From Metopolophium dirhodum (Eukaryota; Arthropoda; Insecta; Hemiptera; Aphididae), in NCBI RefSeq assembly GCF_019925205.1, contig NC_083568.1:5446237-5510236 (forward strand): a stretch of DNA of 64,000 nt, written 5' to 3'. The first letter of the stretch is position 1, and every line of letters begins with the position of its first letter. Shown in pieces: positions 27,378-39,723 of the stretch. The translations under genes and the position numbers were made by a program. Below the pieces are notes generated by a model. That model was not told the DNA's origin and searched no databases. It was given only the letters and a program-made list of their open reading frames with translations.

Positions 27378-30300
27378 CTACACAGGTATAACTTGTGTAC
27401 GATTTATACAAACCTCCGGCAGTGGTGGTGGTCGTCGCCGCCGCCGCCGCCCTGTAATAGAGAACTCGTCTCGTTACGATATCGACCGGTCGATTACGGC
27501 CGTTGTACGTGTATAATAATATTATTATTATTATTATCGTTACTACTATTAACTCCGAAGCCTATATACCTGTATAGTGAGTATATTATACACGTCCAAA
27601 CATCTCTCGGTCGGGTTATCGTCGAGTGGTTGGGGGGGGGGGTGAGCGGGAAGGGGGCAAAAAGTGTACGATAGCATATAAGAAAACATAAATTCTCGGT
27701 ATTACGTTATATTATATAGGTACGCCGCTAGTAGCCCCTTTGATGTTTTCCTTTTTGAAAAATTCCGCCCGTCCTCATCGGATCGCGAGTGTAGGTATAT
27801 CGTGTACGTATATATAGGAACCACCGACCGACCGCGGGGGCCACACCTCGATAATATGGCACAGGTATCATCAGGTTGTAGGTATCATTTTACATTGATT
27901 ATATTCGTGTTCCGCTATTGTATATATATACACATATTTATATAGTATACTTACGTCTATTATCGGCGACTATCGCGAATTCAGTATATGATACGGTTTT
28001 GAATTCTTCCCTTATAACGCGGTGGCTTTTATACGCGATCACGTGATTTTCTTTCTCTGATTTTTATTGTATTTCGCGTGTGCTCGTCTGTGCGGCGTGC
28101 ACCCCGCCGATTCGGTGTAAAAAAGACTGCTACAAAAGAGTCATGGTACAGTTTTTTGTGCGCCGAAAACCGCGTATACATATATATATACTTGTCATGT
28201 ACCTACTTTAAGCCTCGAGGAGCAGGTCATTTTTTGTTTCTTCAAAGTATAATATTCCCGTGCACAAAGAAAGAATAAAAACGACACTCGGGTCACACCC
28301 CTCTACGATAATACAAGATTTCTGTTATTTTATCGTATCTAGTTTTTAGAATAAGCCCAGATATTTCACACGTTCGTCAAAATCAAGCGATGCAAGTCTA
28401 TTTTTTTGCTAGCTTATAACGCATATTATTGTAAACTCGGACGTTTAAAAATAGCAAATTATTGTAAGAGTCACGTTGGTTTTTTACGATATTTCAATTT
28501 GTATTTGTATGATAAGAAAATTCAACACTGTTATACATTTCCATACATTAGCACGCGTTCATCTATATTCGGAATTCGTCTTGATAGGTCTCGACGTTTT
28601 GCAGACTGTGGACATATCGAGAATGTCGGGACTGAATGATCAACTATATCATTATAATTTATTTTTAAATTTCATCTAATAATAGTACCGTCATGAAATT
28701 TGTCTACCGTGCTCATTGGAGAGTCGTTTTTTTTTTTTTTTTACAATTTATGTCATTTTATTATTAATTTATCGATATAGGTATTAATCGTATTAGAGCC
28801 GTTGTTTGTTCACCGATCGGGAAATAATAATATTAGTATTATACGTGGCGTGTGGGTAATTGTGTTTCGGTGGAACACGAACGGTATATTACCCATATAT
28901 ACATTTATACTTACAACATAGAACATTTACATTGTGTAAATAGGTATACACTATGGGTACCCGGTATATAGGCTATGTATATATTATTATAACCGTCTGT
29001 CGGTCACGCCTCACGTGGAAAAATTTACATTACGCCATGTCATATTTTTTTTCGCGGTGCGGGTGGGCGCGGAAACGGATTGGATTTCGGTCGGGCAGAA
29101 ATTCAATTTTTTTTTCACCCGCCGCCGTTTTCCGTAACGCGGAATTTTCAGCCGTGCGTGGGTATTATTGTAATATGCGTAGGAGAAGAAAAACGACGAC
29201 GTCGTCTACTCGTCGAGAGCCCCTCGTGATGTATTTAGGGTAAACTTTGTTCGCATTACACATGGTAAATGTATAACAGCATATTATAATGATGTATAAT
29301 ATAAGGAATGATTTTTATTCGCTCGCGAGCGCATTCCATTCCGGTCGGCTTTGAATTTTCAGTTCGGTCGTCAGTATATATTATGATGATGTTATAATGT
29401 GAGCAATATGAATTACTCGTCTCGTGTTTTGACGGGGAGGTTAAAAAACATTTTTGTTTTTATTTTCACACCGCAAACGTCCGCCGCTCCATCCTCGGCT
29501 GTTCCATCCTCCCCAACCTATATGTTATACAGTACAAAGTTCGGAGGGCGCGTGTGGTATATAATATATGCCGACCAACGGCGTTGTATATTGTTACGGT
29601 GTTCGAGAAAGTGCGAACTCCTGTGACGGGGAAAAAGTTATCGTCCAAACAAATTCATTAAGTCCGCGGCGAAGACACGTTTTTTCCATAAAAGGAGAAA
29701 AAACACATAAAATTGATGCGATTGGCGCCACAGATAATAATAAATATGTGTGCCAATTACATATATTATTATAATGTAATAGAATTATTATTATTATTAT
29801 TATTATTTCTGATATATGCCGAGTCGAATTTCTCGTGTTGCTCAAGACTTTTAACCAAATACTTAATTAAATAATTGGTGGACGAGAGGAATTATTATTA
29901 TTACATACGCGCATAAACATAATACCTATATATACATAGAGTAGTTATGGTCTTATAATATGTTACCGAAATGTTACGCATGTTGGTTTTATGAAATTTA
30001 CAAACTTAACTAGTTAGTACTTCGGCGATAGTAATCGTAAAGTAATGTATAAGACGATCAAAGTATTATAAACACATGTACCGCAAAGTTTCGTTCGGAT
30101 ACGAAATTCAAAGAAGAATTTCACTATGTATTACGCGAGCTTAAGTATATTTATGTAGAAATTGCCACTGTTTCGGGAAATTCACATAGCTCCTTATGAA
30201 GTACAGGTACCTATACACATAAAACGTCAGTGTAAGACAACTTTACTATGTATCTTCAAGTTGTATAATAATAATAACAATAACAATATAAGGAACATTA

Positions 30301-31042
30301 AACCGCCGAGACTGTCGTTATTTTATGAGGACAAGTAAATTTTTAGTGGCTTTTTTCCCGAAGTAAGTCACATTTTGACACTTTGTTATAATTATTTACT
30401 GCGAACCATCTATCTACATAATAATATTATATAATATGTTACTATATCGTACATACCTATATATATATATTAGTTTTTACATTCATATTTGATGCACGCA
30501 CGTGCTTGGCATTCGCACAATATCGCAACGTCTTCCTACCACGCAATGATGTCCATTTTTTTTTCTTTAACGGTGGAAAATTGTTGTATAATATTATAAT
30601 ATATAAACCGTTGGACAGTGTTAAGTTTAATAAACATTAAGTATATACTACAGTACACTAATTGGTATGACATTAGATGGCTGTGTTTGAAAGTGTTCAT
30701 TAAATATTCCGAAGTTGAACGAGGGAAATAGAGCTGAGGAATATAAACAAACAAATTATCACACAATTAACTAAATTATATAATATACGCTCGTATGATA
30801 AAAAAAAAAAAAAAATAAAAATTCACTTTATACCGACCCATACCATTTGGATGAACGATTTAATTAATCAAAAAAAAAAAAAAATTATAATATACCATAT
30901 ACAATATAGTATATTCACTTTGTTTTAATTGCATTAATTATACGACTTTATCCCTAAATATTATCGTATATATTAACCCGCACGAGATCCTCGGAAACGC
31001 GAATCAAATTTTTTAATACTGTAAGTAAAACCATATATGCAT

Positions 31043-31045
<3 letters not shown>

Positions 31046-31075
<30 letters not shown>
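31046..31075. repeat. (GT)n microsatellite
   Basis: About 15 perfect GT units. Confidence 0.9.
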
Positions 31076-31078
<3 letters not shown>

Positions 31079-31431
31079 ATGCATAACACAACGTACATGT
31101 TAATATTGTCTTCGTATAAGTTTCGAATTTTCGACGCAAAGGTTATAAAGGATCTACATAATATTGGGGAACGTGATACACTTCAGCAACTAGCGAACCT
31201 AATTTTTTTTTTATGAAATTCAACACGATGCAACACGCTCTTCAGCATATCGAATATCAATATTTACACGAGTACTTTTACAGTCCTCTCCATGGAAAAT
31301 GCTTAGTATTAACATAGTATAATACAACTACTCTCGTTCCACAACGCATCATAATATTATATTTTGTTTTTTTTTTTTTATTTTATGATAACGTTTCTCT
31401 TTTACAAACAAACTATACATCAGCTACTCAG

Positions 31432-32007
31432 GTATAACTGAAAGTTTAAAAACGAAAAGCCGAAGGTTCGACGGACAGTTTGTTATTATAATTTATAATA
31501 AGTTATCACAGTTTTTCCGTCGTGAATGGTAAATTTTTTAATTTAAAATTTAAACCGTCATTTGACAAACATATTATAATGACAATTCATGATGGGATTT
31601 ATATTTTAATTACTTGTTATTTGTATCGGTATTAATATATTATATTTTTTTTATACCCAATTATAAACGAGGGGATAGTTCATAATATTCCTATCTATAT
31701 TTTTTCACAACAATCACAAGTATAACTGAAAGTTTAAAAACGAAAAGCCGAAGGTTTGACGTACAATTTATTATTATAATTTATAATAAGTTTTCACAGT
31801 TTTTCCGTTGTGAATGGTAAATTTTTAATTTAAAATTTAAACCGTCATTTGACAAACATATTATAATGACAATTCATGATGGGATTTATATTTTAATTAC
31901 TTGTTATTTGTATCGGTATTAATATATTATATTTTTTTTTGTACCCAATTATAAGCGAGAGGATAGTTCATAATATTCCTATCTATATTTTTCACAACAA
32001 CCACAAG
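31432..32007. repeat. Tandem duplication, two 288 bp units
   Basis: The segment 31432-31719 is followed directly by a second copy, 31720 to about 32007, in the same orientation. Both start with GTATAACTGAAAG and end with CACAACAA(T/C)CACAA. By eye the copies differ by about ten substitutions and three 1-base indels in T or A runs, so they are roughly 95% identical. Several substitutions cluster in the first 100 bases of the unit. The unit is AT-rich and has no long open frame or target-site duplication. I read it as a segmental tandem duplication of an AT-rich unit and do not recognise the unit as a named repeat. Confidence 0.9.
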
Positions 32008-32045
32008 TGTTCAGAACTTTTTTACGGATTCTGCACAGGTCTTCC

Positions 32046-32335
32046 CAATGGCCCAGTAGCGTAATCACGAGGGAGGGTGTTCAATCCCTCCTCCCCCCTA
32101 TAACCCCTTGGCCTTTATTATTATTTTTGTACTTTTACTTTATTTAAAAACAAAAAGTATATATTGTAACTTTTGACGATTTCTGTTATCTTGCGGCTAA
32201 TATTAAAAAAATAAGACTCTTTTTGCTAATTATGAGTGAAGAGATAGGTATATAATACAAACGGGTAATGATATTTATTTTTTTTTTTTGCTTATTCCCC
32301 AATGACATAGTCCTAATTAGGCCACTGCGACGGCC
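32046..32335. mobile_element. hAT-type MITE with degenerate 8 bp target duplication
   Basis: The element proper runs from 32054 to 32327 (274 bp). Its left end is CAGTAGCGTAATCACG; the reverse complement of its right end is CAGTGGCCTAATTAGG, matching at 12 of 16 positions. The flanking octamers are CAATGGCC (32046-32053) and CGACGGCC (32328-32335), matching at 6 of 8, which fits a decayed 8 bp target-site duplication. CAG-starting termini and 8 bp duplications are typical of the hAT superfamily. A pyrimidine/purine hairpin (GAGGGAGGG with CCCTCCTC) lies just inside the left end, as in many non-autonomous hAT elements. There is no transposase frame, so it is a non-autonomous, old copy. Confidence 0.7.
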
Positions 32336-33540
32336 ATAGTGAACAGTCCGTTTTAAATTTTCTAAAGTCTCACAAAGTCTTAACTATTATATGAATTGGT
32401 TTTTTTCGTTATTAAAATAAATTGTATTCTATTGAAATATTAAGACTTGATAAAAACACAAAGCAACAATTAATAACGAATACGAGTGAATATTACATAT
32501 TATTATTATTATCTGCCTATAATACAAAGCTTTGTCAATAAATTATTTTACCATCGAGCTAAGACTTTATCAACTTTTATTATTCAAGATTTCCGCGTAT
32601 TCACTATATACGACGCTTTTGATTTTCTTTGACAAATCATCGTTACGGAGTATATTATATTTACGGAGTAAATTTTATTCACATATATTATAATTATTAT
32701 TTTTCTGTAACCGAATTTAACATTTCAACAACCACCGCGTATGCGCTACTATACAACGTGTGAGTGGAAAAAAAAAAAACGAAGGTTCGGTAAACGGGCG
32801 TTGGAAAATTAAATAAAATATATATATTATACGGCGGGTAATTTGATGAAAAAAAAAAAAAAAGAAACCGTTTATAATGGTATAAAGATAATATGTATTG
32901 TAATATATAATAAGCTTGCACATAAAGTAATTTCACGCAGCGGACTTTACACTTTTCTCGGGCGTTTACCCCGTGCATAACATAATGCGTCCTGGCACGC
33001 CGTTTTCCTCTATCGGTATGATATTGTTACGCGTGTTTGTACACCTTCTGTTAACGAATTATACATACAACTGCACACGGTAATAATATAGTGTTTATAA
33101 TATTGTTATGGCCGTCCGTTTAGGAGTCCAATACGCCGGCACCCACGCACACGTCCATGTAGTATATATTATCCAAAACTAAAACGTCGGGATCGCTTAT
33201 GAAAATTTAACGAGACTTCCGAGAAAAATGTCAAGGAGGCACTCGGTAAGAGGGGCAGTCCTCGCACGGTGGGTAGTATATTATTATGTATCTTGCCGGG
33301 AACTGTGCAGGAGTGGCGGAATAATGCAAGGATTTGGATCCTTTGGCCAGGTGTGAGGTAGGTTTATATATTAGATACTGCTGTAGCAACCAGACAGCAC
33401 TACAATATGCGACGTGTACAACACACACTCCGCATCATGTTATCATATTATACGTTGTTAATAATTTTTGTTTTATTGATTTAAAATAAGCTCTGTCTTC
33501 ACATTAGTTATACGTACGATTTGCGTAACTATTAAACTAG
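32336..33540. other. Gene-free AT-rich DNA
   Basis: Between the hAT-like MITE and the LINE tail I see no gene. There are A runs at about 32768-32779 and 32851-32863. The open frame 33231-33428 on the minus strand is short and matches no family I know. Confidence 0.6.
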
Positions 33541-34420
33541 TTTTTTTTTTTAAAAAATTACCCAAGTACCGCTATAGCTTGATTTTTCTTATGAATAAAT
33601 ATGATAGCTTAGGTGTATTTGGAGATTGGGTAAGAGCGCCGCGTCCAAGGCGTTGGCCATTTTGCATTCTTCGAGCTCTATTCTCTGTACTTTCGACGAC
33701 ATTCCGTCGGTAGGCGTTTGGCCGTCATTAGTGCATTATTACTCCGCAGGTTTAGCATACGGGTGGATCTTCCTTTGACATCCGAAAACCAAGTGCTATT
33801 CTCATTTCCGGTGTGCCCGATTCTTATACTCAATACTAAGTATTGTTTCTTCTTTTTATTTCGATTCAGGGGTTTGTCGATTGTGTTTTGTTTTTGATAT
33901 TTCCGTTGGCTTGGATTTATTTTGATGCCAGTTTGTTTGATTTTAATATAATGTCTCGAATTAGATTGTACATCTATGTATAAGTTGTGATCTGGAGGAG
34001 TGGATAATATTCTAATGTCCTTTTGGTTTCTGCCATTCCTTTATATACTGCTGTGTCCCTGTATTCAAACTAATGTTATGTTTATTCCTTTGCTGCGAGA
34101 TCGAATTGTTTTTTCTTGTATCTGTATAGTGTTTGTGGTGTTATCTATACTTCTCAGTGTGCTCAGATAATCTGTGAGGATGGTGTACTATATTCTTGTG
34201 GACATTTCCGTGGTCATTTATACAATATTCAACTGTTCAAAATATAACTGTTGTGGCTTCTGCGGTGTAAATGGAAGAATATTCCGATAGTTTATACATC
34301 TTTATGACATTTTAATGGATATTTGCGATCCACAGTCATTTTTCTGAGTCGGAGGCGTTAGTGTAGTAATTATTGTTTCTGTGCTTGTATGGTCTCGTGT
34401 ATATACGGTACTTATATTGT
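33541..34420 (-). pseudogene. Decayed jockey-like LINE: RNase H region to poly(A) tail
   Basis: Read on the minus strand, this is the 3' part of a non-LTR retrotransposon ORF2. The RNase H region shows SSIYTAEATT (about 34278-34249), as in the conserved SIFTAEA block of jockey-clade RNase H, then GINITLV and a QGHS-like block (about 34091-34045), matching the usual ITLxWIPGHS. Further on comes RIGHTGNENS (about 33822-33793), as in RIGHTxxTHS, then a cysteine-containing CGV stretch. The frame ends with FIRKIKL and a stop (33598-33572), followed by about 20 bases and an A tail, seen as the T run at 33541-33551. Stops and frameshifts interrupt every part, so it is not functional. The 5' part (endonuclease, reverse transcriptase) is missing, as expected for 5'-truncated LINE insertion or later decay. 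The family call rests on motif memory. The upstream boundary near 34420 is approximate. Confidence 0.75.
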
Positions 34421-36587
34421 ATAAGCATATGTCTTAGTTTTGAAATATTGTTAGTTTAAGATTGATTTCAAATGTTGTGTTTTACATGGGGGTAAATTAT
34501 ACGTACAACATATAATATACATATAGTATACACACTCACGTTAGGACATTTCCTCCTAAGCGCACTTTTAGTTAATTATTGTATTATTTTCTGACGAGAT
34601 AAATTACTCTCGGCATATCCCCTCATCTCGTCTGGGTCTTCAAATTGTTTGTTATTTTATTTTCATAGTGCACACACGAGATAGCGCATAACATAATAAA
34701 ACATCGATCGCGCGCATATGTGTGTGTATTTTATACGTATATATGTGTGTGCTTTTCTACTATTATTGTGCACACGGTATGTATATAACATAGGGAGGCT
34801 GCAAGTAGGCATATACACATTGTAGATATACGGTTATGGTATATACATAAAAATGCGTCTCAACCACGGTAGCCGCCACCGCAGCTTGCGTGCTTCTGTT
34901 GTCGAGGTCTTTTTTTTTTTATCGAACGCGCAGAGCATACAATAAAAAAAGTATATACGACGACGAAACTGGTTTGCATTCTCTCCACACAGGACTCTCT
35001 TGTTTTATATCTCTTTCTCTGTCACTCTCTCTCTCTCTCTCTCACACACACAACACACTCGATATCTCTCTCTCTTTCGCGGCGGCGGTCGTTTTTAATT
35101 GGTGTCGTTTACGTTATATACATTGTACTCCGTGTATAATATAGGCACCGTGACGGGTATGTATATAGGTATATACCGCACCACCGTCACCGATAATCGC
35201 CATTTCTTTTTACCGATTATTATTATATCATCATATTATAATGATTTGTACTGCAGAGAAACGGGATGTGCGCGTGAACCCGACATTTTTTTTTCCGGAT
35301 TATCATAATTTGTTAGGCATATGATAATATATTAGCTAGGCGTCATAATTTATACCCGCACGTTTATAGTTAATCGCGTTATCTATTGGCGATGATCCGA
35401 CGGCGGTTGTCGTCCGCCAATCGCATATATTATATTATATATTATAGCACTGTGATATTATATTATTATACCCCGCATACCCCGGAAATAATGTCCAGTG
35501 AAAAGTGTCAAAGTATTAAGCGACCGCGATCATAATTTAAGCATTAGTTATTATGAGAAATATTTATACACAACTATCGTTATTGTTCAACAAAACAGAA
35601 CATTATCGTTCAACATTGCTCTGTGCTCTGCTGCTGCAGTGTGCCGGTAATAATGATAATAATATTATGTGTGTCGTGTACGAATCGAAAACCGCGAAAT
35701 GACTCCACCCTGCGCCGGCGGAGAATAAGTACCTAAACATTAAAATTACTTCCGGAAATACAATATTGTTTTGAAATAATACGGTATAATGGTGAATTTA
35801 AAATTTTGATATTTATTACCATATTGTCATACCGCACCACGACATCGTTATTGTCGATACAATTATTTTTTTATAATATTTTGATTGCACGTGCGAGTAA
35901 AACGCCTATCGATTCACCGAACGCAGAGTTACTTTAGGTACCTATACCGGCTCTGTCGTACTACTTGGACTCGCCAAACCCTATATATATATATATATAT
36001 AATATACGTCCGTTATACGTATATTATGATATAATTGTTCAGTGTATGGTACACGGGTAGGTGGTCGCATACGGCGGGTGTGCGCCGAGTCGACGCTATG
36101 TAATAATTCACCGGCCGATTTCGCAGCAGTCCGTCGTCATGCGAAATACAAAATTTTTTTCAACGTTACAAACGTACCGCCGTGGCTGTAAAGTACGCGG
36201 TCGAGTACATAAAGTATGATATAATATATATATAGTAGGTAGAGGTACGTATTTTATACACAGAGCATAATATAATACACACATATAGGTGCACACGTGG
36301 GCATGGCCCCGGCGGCGGCCGACAAGACTAAACGATGTAGAACGCCGTTTGCCAAACCAGAACACCGGTTAATACCGCTAATAAACCGACCGGGTGATTC
36401 ATTGCCGACGACCGTTTTGTGAAACGTTTCCCGTAAAATATTATTATCATTACTACGCGTTATATATAGGTACCTATGATATACATCCATACATATATAT
36501 ATTATATTATTATGTTGTTGTGCTTTTTGTTTATTTATTTATTCTCGTCCCACGCACTTCCCCCCCCCCCCCCCACACACACACATC
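34421..36587. other. Gene-free AT-rich DNA with CT/CA repeats
   Basis: No gene is recognisable. A (CT)n tract at 35024-35042 runs straight into a short (CA)n tract, with a further CT run at about 35066-35075. A TA run lies at about 35984-36001. A C15 homopolymer at 36560-36574, followed by (AC)n, ends the stretch just before an inverted-repeat element. Confidence 0.6.
36560..36574. repeat. C15 homopolymer
   Basis: Fifteen C residues running into a short (AC)n stretch. It lies 13 bp before the left arm of the inverted-repeat element at 36588. Confidence 0.85.
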
Positions 36588-36722
36588 ATAACCTCTAAAA
36601 CCCACTGCAGATAACCGATTTTGAGGCCATGACGACTCTATACGCGTATAGCGAGGAGTTCTGCGGTGGCGCTCACGGGGCTTTCCCCGGGGTTGTGCGT
36701 GGGGTACAATTTAAGAGGTTAT
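36588..36722. mobile_element. Short inverted-repeat element (MITE-like)
   Basis: The left arm begins ATAACCTCTAAAACCCAC (36588-36605). The right arm (36699-36722), reverse complemented, begins ATAACCTCTTAAA and ends in CCCCAC, so the nine terminal bases pair perfectly and the rest pair with a small insertion. The interior holds a perfect 14 bp palindrome CTATACGCGTATAG (36638-36651) and a CGGGG/CCCCG hairpin at about 36676-36690. It is only 135 bp, non-coding and compact, which suits a MITE or the end of a larger repeat continuing to the next element. No target duplication is evident. Confidence 0.4.
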
Positions 36723-36898
36723 AACCCCTCGAAAAAATAATTGAAAAATTAACGCTGGCACCAAGAGTTAAAAAAAAAAAAAAATACTAGTAAAAAGCGG
36801 GTAAGTGGATGTTGCTCTGTTGTACAGTAGGTTACAAGTGGGACAATGTATAATGGATTGTATTAAACTCGAACTCAATGATATTATAATATAATTGT

Positions 36899-37252
36899 AT
36901 AAGAAAAACGATTCTGAGCGGAGACGGTTTATCAGTCTGGATATTATGTATTGTTATTATATTTTTTTATTCGTTTCTACGGTGATAAACAAAGCGTTAG
37001 AAATTAAAATTTTTGTAATTTGTCAGTGGTTTTTCCCTTGGCATTAAATTACTATTGAGAAAATCGAAAAACGACCCCTCTAAAGCACCATCTCGATCGA
37101 ATTTTCTAAAAGATAAGATACTGTATGTTGAAATCGAAGCACTCCTTATGGTGTACATTTGTATACATCAGAATAATAAAAAAAAAAATAAAAATAAAAT
37201 AAAATTGTAAAACCACTAGCTTCACCGGTCCGCTCAGAATCAAAAAATGTCG
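36899..37252. mobile_element. Inverted-repeat element with GATTCTGAGCGG arms
   Basis: GATTCTGAGCGG at 36910-36921 is matched by its exact reverse complement CCGCTCAGAATC at 37230-37241. The pairing extends imperfectly into A-rich bases outside and GACGGTT/ACCGGTGAA-like bases inside. The 330 bp interior is AT-rich, contains an A-rich run at 37171-37203 and has no useful frame. The segment 36790-36898 upstream (AGCGGGTAAGTGGATG and following) may belong to the same larger repeat. I believe this type of sequence is common in aphid genomes, but that is recollection and not a search. The outer ends and any target duplication are not certain. Confidence 0.45.
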
Positions 37253-37416
37253 GATCGATGGGTGGAGGTCTGCGCGTTCGGCTCAGGGTTCGGCACTGCG
37301 AGAGCCGACGACGACCTGTGGTCTTAACAATATATTATACACACATCACAACCATCGTTGTAATATTATTATAATCGTTGTACAATGCTATAGTATATAG
37401 GTATACTAAATAGTAT

Positions 37417-37440
37417 ATATTAGGTATATATACCTAATAT
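37417..37440. repeat. Perfect 24 bp palindrome
   Basis: The half-site is ATATTAGGTATA and the other half is its exact reverse complement, with no spacer. It could extrude a cruciform or bind a dimeric protein. The core word TTAGGTA...TACCTAA belongs to the AGGTA/TACCT vocabulary that recurs across the window. Confidence 0.9.
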
Positions 37441-39379
37441 TAGTTACCTATATATCAAATGGTAGGTGCGCCGGGGCCGATGTATTTAATTAAAATAGGC
37501 GCACGCGCTATTGTCAAGAAGAACACGTGATTTACTTGTTCATTATCAAAGTCCGGTCTCGTTGTTTTTTCTTTTTTTTTCCGACATTTTTCGTACAGTT
37601 TTTTGCTGTACGCGGACCTAGTTCCGAACGGATGCTTTTGAGAGTATATCACTAAAAAAAAAAAAAAAGGCTTCTTGTTCGCGGTCCAATAATAATTGAT
37701 CTCGCCAACGGGCGCTAACATTATGCAAACGTTAAAAGTGAAAATCATAAAAACCGTCGTGCAGTATCGTAATAGACCGATTTCGTTTGTAATATTATTA
37801 TTATTTTTATAACGCTTAATTATTGTACCTTTATCGCACTATAATGTTAATATTCCAGGCATGGCGTTATTCACACTGCTGCAATAATGGTAATAATAAT
37901 TGTTACCGTGCGTTATAATATCATTACTATGTTAAGCCATAGTGTATATAACATAATATATCATATAATATGTATAATGCGTATAATAATAACATGTGCC
38001 TTTATTGCACCGAGTACCGACTTAATTGGGAAGACGACGATTGTTTTTAATTACAGTAATATACTAATTGTCACGCACCTATACCAAATGTACATCATTA
38101 CAAATTGATCCAATTCCGCGACACGGCGATGCACTATAGTCTATATAGTGTGCGGACCTTTTGACTCTAAGCCATAACTATTTAGCTTTGATATCATTTC
38201 GTCATACAATAATTATTATATTGAAAATATATTGATTGTGCATATTAAATATTACGACTAAATTCTTTGGAGAAACGGTATTAAATAAATTCGCATTTTG
38301 CGTTTTCCGTCGAGCGAAATTCCCAGAATTTTTCCTCCGTCCGACGTTCGTCATCTAACGAGCGTATTATGTTAAGTCCCTAAACCCGTAGCTTTTGTTT
38401 TACAATAAATTGACTTACGCTATAATTTCCTTTTGAACATAAAAGAGCGACTGTATGTCTTTTATTTTTCCGTATTGTTCTGGACATATTCCTTAAATAA
38501 TGAAATAAAATTATACTGCAATAATAGTATAATATTATAATAAAACGTATGTTCTTTTTTCGAAATAATAATAATTGTATTTGTAATCTTATCCGACGAA
38601 AAAAAATATTAAATTTATTTTAAACCTATCTTGCGTATAGCGTATATGTTTCTTTCATTTCTGTTTCCATTGAATGCCCACGGAAATTTACATTTTCAAC
38701 ACACAAAACGCATACACCTGTATGCATAGTAATATTATATATATATAAATAAGTAATCATCTCGTCAAAATCCTGTTATTTATTAACTGACTTTTTTTTG
38801 TTGCAACAGGAATATCGCTTAATATTTTATGTTGTTCGGTATATTTTATTACACGGTCTTAAGTATATTTTCTCCGAATGCTATTATGTATTAAATATAT
38901 ATGTAAATAATTAATTCTGAAATATCACTGTAATATGAAAATATATCTAATTTGAACGTACCCAAATATAGTATTTTCGTACTTAACACGGCCATATAAT
39001 TATAATAATATCTATAAAATATAATAATAATAATAATACGAACAATTTAAGTATGTGATTATCGTTATAGATTTAAAAAAATAAAAATAAAACTCCATAG
39101 TATAACCTAACCATGTTATTGTTGTGTTAATGTATTATAATGTTATTATTTAATTTATACTTTATCAATAAATTGTTTGCCTATTTTCATGCGATATAAC
39201 TATTATAATGATGAAAAATTGTAATATTCATTAATATTCACTAATTAACTTGACCTAAAAAACACTAAATAATATAATGTCGGTAGGTATGCGTACTACA
39301 CAGCTGTAGTTGTGCTGAACGATCACTGCAGACATGAATAATAACGTTATAACAATGGATTTCGGTGGGCAATAATAAT

Positions 39380-39407
39380 AATAATAATAATAATTATTAT
39401 TATTATT
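39380..39407. repeat. 28 bp perfect palindrome from (AAT)n meeting (ATT)n
   Basis: An (AAT)n run reverses into (ATT)n at 39393/39394, so 14 bases pair perfectly with the next 14. It is a microsatellite with an inversion point and could form a hairpin. Confidence 0.9.
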
Positions 39408-39695
39408 TTGCACGAGTGATGTATATTTCGGTATCTAACTTTACGCGCAGCTCACGACTTGCATATCCGTCCCACGGATATTAGTGTATTATATATTGGT
39501 ACATGTTTATGTGGATAGATACGAACTTTGCATATGATTACTATAAATATTAATATACCATGTGATCCGGCCGTAAGATACACGACGATCGCCGATATAA
39601 TGACTGTTCCTCCACATCAATTAAGTCCCTACGCCTATATCATATTATACTATTCGCGTGGTAATCTCAAGTGTTCGACAAACAGATGTGTGTCA

Positions 39696-39723
39696 GTGTG
39701 TGTGTGTGTGTGTGTGTGTGTGT
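39696..39723. repeat. (GT)n microsatellite
   Basis: About 14 perfect GT units. The Cys-Val residues it encodes in the plus-strand frame 39528-39890 argue that this frame is not a real gene. Confidence 0.95.

Larger units (their letters stand above)
15621..31430. other. Gene-free AT-rich DNA with many microsatellites
   Basis: No gene is recognisable on either strand in this stretch of almost 16 kb. It contains (AAT)n at 15656-15680, (GA)n at 17449-17501, (CA)n at 20001-20042, a GA-rich stretch at 20262-20305, (TTA)n at 21829-21851, 24357-24384 and 27346-27377, (GT)n at 27048-27100 and 31046-31075, and C or G runs at 20841-20853, 22511-22522, 24685-24695, 26230-26251 and 27632-27642. GC-rich patches lie at about 22380-22640 and 26810-26860, the latter with a GGC run. 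The minus-strand frame 25348-25617 and the plus-strand frame 22248-22694 are open but match no family I know. Confidence 0.65.

Noticed and set aside
31432..32007. LTR pair of a small retrotransposon
   Set aside because: The two units are directly adjacent with no internal region, and lack TG...CA ends and target duplication; a tandem duplication explains them.
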